From NCBI GenBank assembly GCA_033980235.1, contig CM067072.1, forward strand, positions 26,380,192 through 26,444,191: a stretch of DNA of 64,000 nt, written 5' to 3'. Shown piece by piece: positions 56,607 through 64,000 of this stretch. Both the position numbers and the translations under genes were made by a program. Each line of letters opens with the position of its first letter. The first letter of the stretch is position 1. The notes below the pieces were generated by a model. That model ran no database searches and was not told the origin of the DNA. It saw nothing but the letters and a program-made list of their open reading frames with translations. This DNA is from Diadema setosum (taxonomy: Eukaryota; Echinodermata; Echinoidea; Diadematoida; Diadematidae).

Positions 56607-56752
56607 AATATTGGATGTCCTATTTTCGGTTAATACAAGGAAATATTGAACTCGCTAAGCAAAATATTGGACTCGTCTTCGACTCGTCCAATATTTGTGC
56701 ATAGCTCGTCCAATATTTCCTTGTATTAAACCTCAAGGCCATCCAATTTTAT
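56607..56752. repeat. Palindrome 1 of four
   Basis: Left TTAATACAAGGAAATATTG and right CAATATTTCCTTGTATTAA; further inner copies of AATATTGGACTCGTC / GACTCGTCCAATATT. Outer arms extend to TATTGGATG / CATCCAATTT. Confidence 0.75.
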
Positions 56753-56760
56753 ATAACTAT

Positions 56761-57215
56761 TATACAACGTCCAAGTAGATCCTTGTAATTTGATTGGAGG
56801 ATTGTTGGTGACGTGCTATTCAATAAGTACTCCATTCAACGCGCCGTGCAATTTTGGTTCTATTTTTGCGTGCAACTTGGTTCGATTTTTTCGTTCTATT
56901 CCACGGTTCGAGAAATTGTACGGTACTGCATGTAATGTGTGTGTTCCATATTGAGGATCGCATATGCAGCTAGCGCAGTGTACGTTTGCGGTACATGCAT
57001 GCGCGTATGTAGGCCTACGTAGTGCTAGTGCACGTGTAACGTATGAGAGATAGCTGTGACCTGTATCTACACTGATTGCACAAGCCAGAAAAAGAATCGC
57101 AGTGGATCCACATGTAATTATGGCTATATTTTTCATACATATATAGACTTCTAGGCCTACTTAGACCTACCCAACAATCCTCCAACCAAATAAAGATCTA
57201 CTTGGACGTTGTATA
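56761..57215. mobile_element. MITE with CAACGTCCAAGTAGATC ends (palindrome 2)
   Basis: 455 bp with TIRs of about 48 bp: TATACAACGTCCAAGTAGAT at the left, inverse ATCTACTTGGACGTTGTATA at the right, extending to GGAGGATTGTTGG / CCAACAATCCTCC. The interior is GC-richer (ACGTTTGCGGTACATGCATG) with no ORF. Confidence 0.8.
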
Positions 57216-57218
57216 AAA

Positions 57219-57381
57219 CAAATAGTGTATGGTCTTTACTCGTGCAATGGAACAAGATTTCGCACTCGGTGAAAGATGAGGCGCACTATTCAACTCGGCT
57301 TCGCCTAGTTGAATAGAGCGCCTCTATCTTTCACCTCGTGCGAAATCTCGTACCATTGCACTCGTGACCATTCACTATTTG
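57219..57381. repeat. Palindrome 3 of four
   Basis: 163 bp: CAAATAGTG...CACTATTTG outer, GTGCAATGG / CCATTGCAC and AAAGATGAGGCGC / GCGCCTCTATCTTT inner. Arms about 75 bp with several mismatches. Confidence 0.8.
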
Positions 57382-57388
57382 TATATTA

Positions 57389-57526
57389 GTTACCCCATGC
57401 TTGTTCACGAAATACGGGAAAATATCTACGGTCTGGTGCCATATTCCATGAGGCCGAAGGCCGAATGGAATATGGCACCAGACCGTAGATATTTCCCGTA
57501 TTTCGTAAGAACAAGCAGGGGGTAAC
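57389..57526. repeat. Palindrome 4 of four (near perfect)
   Basis: 138 bp: GTTACCCC...GGGGTAAC outer, GAAATACGGGAAAATATCTA / TAGATATTTCCCGTATTTC, GGTCTGGTGCCATATTCCAT / ATGGAATATGGCACCAGACC, loop GAGGCCGAAGGCCGA. Confidence 0.88.
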
Positions 57527-57890
57527 GATTTTATCTTTTTAAGTGTAATTGATAACCTTCTTCTCGCTGATTTCCTCTCTTGGATGATGTTGAAATCGCC
57601 GGCTGTCTGCCATGTCACCCCCATTGTTGACTTATGTCTCGCGAGCTGATTACTGTATGCGCGTATACGTACACGCGCAGCTATGCAAAGTCTGTCGCAC
57701 ATCACCTGAAGTTGTTTATCAAGCGTCTTTGCGTGGTCTCAGGTGAAGTGCGTAATACGCTTAAGGACCGCGCGCTGTCTATTTGTTTTGTACAGGATTT
57801 GTGCGCACTTTCATGTCTTTTCATTTAAGCGTCTTTGCTGTGTAACCTGGAATATCATGACGTCATATCACGGAATACGGGATATATTAA

Positions 57891-58311
57891 AGGGGCATAG
57901 TCCCGGTACTGTAGATGGCGCTGTTGATGATACTGCCGATCTTTAGCATTGATACGACGATTACCGAAGTTGAGCTGTCATCAAGAGTAAAGTGCGTAGG
58001 TGTTGCTAAGTAAGGTTGCCTTTGTTGTCTTCTTTGCGCATCGCGCAGTCTGTAGTAATGCCAGGGTGCGTGCATATGTGCTTGTTGTTGTGACATCACA
58101 AAAGAAGTTTGCTAAAGCTGTCATCCCCCTCAGCCGATTCATGAGCCGAACTGTGATCGGACCACTGACTACACTGAATCGGACTTCTTCGACTCGGGAA
58201 AGTGGGCCAAAGCGTAAGCGCCAAAGAGAAGTCGATAGCGTAGGTCTCTATAGGAAACTTGCGCCGTGCGCCCGCGTACGCATTTGACTAAAACACAGGG
58301 ACCATGCACAT
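57891..58311 (+). mobile_element. RepC copy 2 (uninterrupted, TTAA-flanked)
   Basis: 421 bp between TTAA at 57887-57890 and 58312-58315, ends AGGGGCATAGTCCC and (inverse) ATGTGCATGGTCCC. It serves as the empty site for RepA A3 in the other copy. TTAA duplication suggests a piggyBac- or Kolobok-mobilised MITE. Confidence 0.82.
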
Positions 58312-58589
58312 TTAAGTGGTTGATTGACCAATGGGATTACAGAATTCACGATCACTAAAAGATAAACTTACTTATTCTTAGAAAGGAGATAACCATTGCC
58401 CGATAAACTTACACGAAGAGAACTGTGGGAATATTTTCAACCGTTTGCAGAACTTTTTACTAAATACACGCTGAATCAAAACAAGGAGCTTCTGGAGTAG
58501 CATACTTCCATCTACTTAGACTCCTTTTTCCCGTCATCGTTCAGTGACTCGGTTTTTCTTCAGAGACAGTTTTTTTTACACCTCCTCAG

Positions 58590-58800
58590 TTGCATCGCTA
58601 CCTGAACTTTATCATCTCCGCGAACTCTCCTGGCTGTTTCATCGCTATCAGAACTTCATCTCCGCGAACTCTCCTGGCTGTTTCATCACTACCAGAACTT
58701 CAACACCCTCGGTTTCCGGCTACCAGTACATCCCTTTTTACCTCCTCATCAAAGACTTCACAGATTATCGCAACATCTCCCTGAACTCTCCTGGCTGTTC
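58590..58800. repeat. GAACTCTCCTGGCTGTTTCAT short tandem repeat
   Basis: GCGAACTCTCCTGGCTGTTTC occurs at about 58619 and 58664, with further variants to 58800 (CTGAACTCTCCTGGCTGTTC), alternating with ATCAGAACTTCATCTCC. Period about 45 bp, about three copies. Confidence 0.65.
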
Positions 58801-58807
58801 GTATATA

Positions 58808-59508
58808 TTTGTGACCCTGCACCACAAAACCAACAAAAAGTCGCCAGTCATGGATTTTTAGTTAAGAGCAGATTCTGAAAGAGCAGTCTCTAAGCTTTAA
58901 AATTATGTAGGCCTATAACTCAATTCAAGTGGACTCTCCTAACCTATCTAAACATTGGAAAGAAAGCACACACTCTTGAAAAGTGTGAACTGAGAAAAGA
59001 GGCTCTGAAGTGCAGGGTCTATCCAAGCGCTTAATCTTTACCAATCCGTGCGAGCTGTGCAATGAAAGAGACAAAAAACAGGAAGTAATCCACCGGAGCA
59101 ACAACAAAAAAGGGATTACCAGATTAAGCTGAAATTGAGCGCGTACTATGAACACATTCTGTCCATGATTAATATTAACTTTCAAAGCAGCAGAGTTATC
59201 CTTTCAAAAGTTATTAGACTTGAAAGTAAAGAGAGTGTGTAAAGGATTTCAAGAAATGAAAAGGGGACTCTAAGACATACCTGATCATTCTATTCTTCCC
59301 CCAAAATGGGTTGCAGAAAAACTGCTGAAAACACACTTTTCCATTCATGTTATGATTCCAAACTTAAGAATAATGTAGAAAAAGGACAGCTCTTTCAGAA
59401 AATATGAAAAACTCAAGATTGACCTGGTTGACCCATTTCATCTTTTTTGAGTCCTCACATAAAATCAAGGGGTGCGACTTTTTGTTCGTTTTGTGATGCA
59501 CGGTCATA
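58808..59508 (+). mobile_element. RepA copy A4 (complete)
   Basis: 701 bp, ends TGTGACCCTGCACCACAAAA and TTTTGTGATGCACGGTCATA, same orientation as A1 and A5. The flank does not show a clean TA duplication. Confidence 0.86.
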
Positions 59509-60246
59509 TCTAATAATTATCTCAATTGTCACGGCAACATGTAACTCTAATTTAATTGCCTTATTTTGGTTTTAATACATACAGTTCAAAGTAATCTAAC
59601 TTGACGAGTGTAGAGTCTATATTGAAGTTGTTTACAGTCAAAGAGAGTGTATTAGATTTATTCTGATCCTGATATAATTATCAAATCCTCATTTTCTTGT
59701 CATTGATTTCAAACAAATAAAATTTTAAGTTCCCGATAAGAAATTCACTGAAGAGTTTAATATTTCATTTTTCAAATAATAAAAGAACATAATTGATTAT
59801 TGAATTCAATTCCTTTTGTTAACATTTGTCGATATTTGTGTTGTCTCAACCGATCTTTATTATAAAGTACGTTTTGGAGGTAATACATGCAAGAATATAT
59901 TATCTTAATATGTTTGTAGTTCAAATCCTAAACAAACTAACTAACAAACCAACGGTAATGAAAACATAACCTCCTCCCTTGGTGGAGGTAATGAAACGTG
60001 GAAGGAAAATGTACATTCTATTGTATTTACAATTCCGGTGTAGGTAGGCCTATACAAGGATGTTCCACGGGCAGGATAGGGCACGTCCAATTCGTATGCG
60101 ACTAAACGCCTTTAGTAGCCATAGGGCCTTACATGCAAGATGGAGGTAAAGTTTGTTAAGTACTTAACATTCGGTTAAGCAGTACTGATATTCGACGCGG
60201 TCTTGTACACCTTGCCACTTTTTTTTTTTTGTCAGCAACTTATAAA
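59509..60246. other. No gene seen
   Basis: AT-rich sequence with a short GC-richer part at 60040-60100 and a T-run at 60218. No supported exon. Confidence 0.4.
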
Positions 60247-60250
60247 CTGG

Positions 60251-61519
60251 GGTGGTATTCTGAAGCCGTAATTAAGTATGTAATTAACTTCGTAATTAAG
60301 TCGATAAGTTAATAGGCCCTTAATCATGGGCAAAATCGGTATTCTGAGGACGTAATTAAGGTATGATTAAGTCCCCTATGATTATCTTAGGCTCCTCCCA
60401 TCTAATTGAAGACCTGAATATAAGAACGACCCAAGTCCAATTTTTGGCCAAATTCAGTTTGACATGAGAAATTGTAGCTTATGCATGGACTCATCTTGTG
60501 TATAAATGATAAATCGTAATTAACCCCGGAAGTGCCTGAAATGAATGAGTTAAATCTTATATTAATGTCAGAATGAAGGACTTGGGTCGTTCTTACATTC
60601 ATATTATAGCGCCCTTATCATCCTTCTCTCATCTCTATAGCAGAATATCATGTATATGAATCAAAGAACGACCCAAGTCCATATGATTCAAAGAACGACC
60701 CAAGTCCATCACACAAAATGGCCTCTCCACAATTAATGTAAATGTTAATTGTCATAATAATATATGTTCTAATTTGTATATACAATGTTGCCTTCCCATC
60801 ACACTTAAATAGAATATTATTGGACAAATAAAAAAAAAATATTAAGTTTTTTTAAGTTTAGTCGAAATGGTCTTCCATGGACTTGGGTCGTTCTTATATT
60901 CAGATACTCAGATACTCAATTGTTATTCCATCCAATCAGACGCGTTGTTAGAAGCCAAACGGATGATCACGCGCGCAAATATGCCCTCAATGCGCGCTCC
61001 TCCACACACCTCCTGTAATTACAACGCAAGAGCTCCATGCGCACACTCCGGTCTTTGATTACAACCCTTCACCTGCGCACGCGAAGGGCTCACATAAAAT
61101 GACAAAATTCCTCGAAGATCGCCTATATTTCTTTTTTTTTCTCTGAATTCTGTGGATACCATGACAACAAGACTCAACCGCTCCTCAGTTACCGAAGACG
61201 GTAAGCATCGTTTTGGCCGAGAAAAAAACGCTGTAATGCGTGATATCGGAGTTGTTAATGACACTCTTTGGTATCATTAAGTTTTCCATTAACTTTCATA
61301 CTTAATCACACGCTCAGAATACCGATTTGTAATTAACTCTGTGATTAAGTCCTCTTAGAAGTGCACGCGCGTCAATACGCGCAAGCGCGTGAGACTTTCA
61401 CGCCCAAACGCTTGTTGTCATGGTAGTTAATAGACCCCCTACTTAATTAAGCTCTCAGAATACTAATTTCGGTAACTAAGTGCTAATCAGACACTTAATA
61501 AGCCCTCAGAATACGGCCC
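60251..61519 (-). mobile_element. MITE RepB copy 2, with nested element
   Basis: Inverted relative to copy 1; ends GGTGGTATTCTGA and TCAGAATACGGCCC, with CTGG (inverse of CCAG) on both sides (60247-60250 and 61520-61523). The internal sequence matches 54795-55517 except for the nested insertion at 60409-60917. Confidence 0.8.
60409..60917. mobile_element. Nested fold-back element with AAGAACGACCCAAGTCC repeats
   Basis: Inserted at AATTG of RepB (AATTG at 60404-60408 and 60918-60922; RepB copy 1 has a single copy). The 17-mer AAGAACGACCCAAGTCC occurs three times direct (about 60423, 60665, 60693) and twice inverted (about 60579, 60879), making two side-by-side hairpins. No ORF. Confidence 0.78.
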
Positions 61520-61561
61520 CTGGAGTCTGCCTGAAAAGTGCAGATCTGGCAGCTCTTTCTC

Positions 61562-61615
61562 TCCCCCCCCCCCCCCTCTCTCTCTCTTCTTTCGCTCTTT
61601 CTTTTTTTTTCTCTT
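61562..61615. repeat. Poly-C / (CT)n tract
   Basis: C13 followed by CT repeats and T-rich sequence. Confidence 0.85.
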
Positions 61616-61869
61616 TTCATCTATGATATCCTTGTTTGTGTTCTTCAACAATGTGACTGCCTATACACGTGTTATTTCACGAAACTACAGAGTTTGCATT
61701 CCATTACGTACTCTGTAGCAACAATATTACCTCCCCGTTTTTATCAGATGTCCATCTACATTTTTCTTCAAACTTTTAGGCTAGATTTATTGGTTCCTGC
61801 AATATATCATTTCTCATGCAGATACATACACATGTATTATGTAATATCCTGAATAGCGAAATAGTACGG

Positions 61870-63055
61870 GCAGAGGGTCTGGAAGCCAGACTAGGGAGGG
61901 AGAGGTCTGTCTGCTTTCTCTAAAGGTTTAGACACAGTTAGATCACCTGGATCATTGAATAGTAAAGCATGGCAAAGTATTTTCTCAACAAGGTACAGGT
62001 TGAATAGCTACAGGTCATGGTCGGTTACATACCATTACGCAATAAATTCAGAACGGCGATATTTCCATGAGGGAATTTCATATACAATAAAATTACAATG
62101 ACATTATAAGATCACTGATATCCAGAGAGCAACATTCTGTTTACAGCTTTCTTAAAAGAGTACATAAGCTTTAAAGTTCGAATTTAAGAAGGATGAGAGT
62201 TCCAAATATCGGGTCCAGTGTGTCTGATAAATTTCAGGGCCATCACCGTTTTAGGATCTTGTATTACATGGACTTTATCAGTTTGCCTAGTGGGATAAGA
62301 ATGCATGTCCTTGTTTAACTGAATTAATTCGAAAAAAAAAATGACAACTGACCGTTATACAAACGAAACATAAAGAGTGAATTTTGCCAAAAATTAATAT
62401 CATTTACCTTTAGTGTTTTTAATTCTACGAACAAAGGATCTGAATGGTCCCGATAACCTGAATTGGTGCATGTACGTATAGCTTTTATTTTGTAAAAGCT
62501 ATATAATGTCAATGTGACTTTTTGCAGTTGCCCAAACAATGTTGCAATATGAGATGTTCGATAATATCGACGAATTATAAAGCATAATTATAATAGATTG
62601 TTTTTTTTTTTTTGGGGGGGGACATAATACCTAAGCTTACAGAGTAAACCAACGTTACGAGACACTTTATCTGAGATGTATTGCACCATGAGCATTCCAT
62701 TTCATATTTTCAGTTATATGTTCCAAGAAATTTGACACTCTTTTGATTATATACCATCCACCATAATATTTAAATGGTGGATTTCATTTCATGCTTCTTA
62801 TTATGAAAGTAAATGAAATTTGTCTTTTTTTTTAGTTGAGTGGAAATCTATTGCTCTTAAACCATGTAGATAATTTCGGCATTTTAGTCTTAAGAGTTCT
62901 TAGAAGCGACTGAAAATCAGAATTGGAACAAAATACACTGGTGTCATTAGCAAACAGAATATATTGCAGTAACTCAGATGAATTTGTAATATCATTTATA
63001 TGCACTAGAAATACACTTATAAATATTTGCAGTTTGCTTACCTCATTTTGCGATC
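61870..63055 (-). mobile_element. LINE fragment (LINE-5), reverse transcriptase to 3' UTR
   Basis: Read on the minus strand: VHINDITNSSELLQYILFAN near 63035-62970, where the catalytic FADD has become FAND. Then WFKSNRF (about 62855), SVKFLG (62735), a C-terminal stretch open at 62324-62539 (KAIRTCTNSGYRDHSDPLF, NSLFMFRLYNG), YPTRQTDKVH and TGPDIWNSHPS (about 62200), then a UTR. The order is the same as in the other LINEs. Many stops and frameshifts make it old. It ends just short of RepA A5. Confidence 0.72.
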
Positions 63056-63066
63056 AAATTCTCATA

Positions 63067-63764
63067 TGTGACCGTGCATCACAAAATCAACAAAAAGTCG
63101 CAAGACAGGGAGTTTTAGTTTAGGGCAGATTCTAAAAGAGCAGACTCTAAGCTTTAAAATGATGTATAACTCAATTCAAATGGACTCCCCTAACCTACCT
63201 AAATACTGGAAAGAAAACACACACTCTGGAAAAGTGTGAACTGAGAAAAGAGGCTCTGAAGTACAGGGTCTATTCAAGCGCTTAATCTTTCACCAAGTTG
63301 CGCTAGCTGTGTGATGAAAGGGACAAAACACAGGATGTCAACCACCAGAGCAACAACAATGAAGGGATTATCAGATCAAGCTAAAATTGGAGCATGTTTT
63401 ATCAACACATTCTTTCCATGATTAATGCCAACTTACAAAGCAGTAGCATTATTCTTTCAAAAGTTATTAGACTCGAAAGTGAAGAGTGTACAAAGGATTT
63501 CAAGAAATGAAAAGAGGCCTCTAATGCATATCTGATCATTCTATACTCTCCCCCAAAAAGGGGTTGTAGAAAAACTGCTGAAAACACACTTTCCCTTTCG
63601 TGTTATGATCCCAAACTAAGAATAATGTAGAAGAAAGATAGCTCTTTCAGAAAATGTGTTTATATGAAAACCTCAAGATTGACATAGTTGCCCCATTTCA
63701 CCTGTTTTGAGTCCTCACGTAAAATCAAGGGGTTCGACTTTTTGTTTTGTGGTGCACGGTCACA
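63067..63764 (+). mobile_element. RepA copy A5 (complete)
   Basis: 698 bp, ends TGTGACCGTGCATCACAAAA and TTTTGTGGTGCACGGTCACA, TA on both sides. It gives the best reference for the RepA internal order: AGTTTAGGGCAGATTCTAAA, TCAATTCAAATGGACTCCCC, ACACACACTCTGGAAAAGTG, ACTTTCCCTTTCGTG-like. Confidence 0.88.
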
Positions 63765-63774
63765 TATATAACGT

Positions 63775-63856
63775 AGAGCTTGCTTTCAAAAGTCGCTAAA
63801 TCCATCGTTTTGGATCCATGTCAAGGGATTAAGCGCCTGTCGGAAGCAAGCTCTTC

Positions 63857-63858
<2 letters not shown>
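63775..63858. repeat. Short hairpin related to RepE, next to TA repeats
   Basis: AGAGCTTGCTTTC...GGAAGCAAGCTCT(TCA), then TA repeats. It has the same ATGAAGAG(C/T)TTG(C/T)TTC end and TA context as 35851-36100. Confidence 0.6.
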
Positions 63859-63919
<61 letters not shown>

Positions 63920-63948
63920 TTATATTTATATAATCATAAAAAGAATGA

Positions 63949-63989
<41 letters not shown>

Positions 63990-63990
63990 C
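63859..63990. repeat. (TA)n microsatellite to window end
   Basis: Two TA tracts separated by (TTTATA)n and ATCATAAAAAGAATGAG. Confidence 0.92.
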
Positions 63991-64000
63991 ATAAGAAGAA

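Noticed and set aside
57389..57526. microRNA precursor
   Set aside because: The stem is far longer and more perfect than a normal animal pre-miRNA, and it lies among MITE palindromes; small-RNA data would be needed.

Overview
The window is eukaryotic nuclear DNA: AT-rich, full of microsatellites, with no operons or bacterial genes and with intron-sized gaps between short exon-like islands. It is probably from a marine invertebrate. The mixture of non-LTR retrotransposons, a Crypton-type tyrosine recombinase, many fold-back MITEs and the repeated GGAC/TTGACC dispersed repeats fits an echinoderm or another invertebrate deuterostome, but the species cannot be fixed from sequence alone. Most of the window is repeats in layers; recognisable host exons are few and none belongs to a gene I can name.

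Layout. 1-4984: a decayed non-LTR retrotransposon (LINE-1). 4985-9560: four copies of a ~1.2 kb tandem unit, three of which carry a minus-strand threonine-rich, mucin-like exon. 9690-10010 and 14885-15240: two related TATTTTT-rich blocks. 11936-12171: a plus-strand Cys-containing exon candidate. 18530-21890: minus-strand exons, three of them phase-compatible and followed by AATAAA, forming the 3' part of a cysteine-rich gene, plus one further terminal exon. 25130-30278: a TIR element (RepA) interrupted by a near full-length 4.8 kb LINE with ORF1 and a PHD-EN-RT ORF2. 30761-31385: a long-TIR element at TTAA. 31525-32061: two possible minus-strand exons. 33180-33672: a LINE 3' fragment. 35851-36100: a TIR element inside TA microsatellites. 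36700-39835: CRE-rich sequence and 2.5 tandem copies of a ~915 bp unit carrying a tRNA-Lys-like segment. 39950-42440: GACCTC and GACCTTTGACC repeats. 43580-45433: a second copy of the LINE-1 family, split by another LINE. 45662-51308: RepA and RepC copies and a palindrome cluster. 52067-54076: a 2,010 bp element with CACAGTG termini and a 5 bp CGCCG duplication, resembling Transib ends. 54206-56414: a Crypton-like recombinase ORF broken by a MITE and a 35 bp tandem duplication. 56607-58311: four consecutive palindromes, then an uninterrupted RepC. 58808-63764: RepA copies, a MITE with a nested MITE, and a minus-strand LINE fragment.

The genes do not form a pathway. The window is a record of nested insertion: LINE into RepA, RepA into RepC, LINE into LINE, MITE into Crypton, MITE into MITE. 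Several natural empty sites inside the window allow insertion boundaries and target duplications to be read directly. The strongest candidate for something undescribed is the CACAGTG-ended element next to the Crypton.
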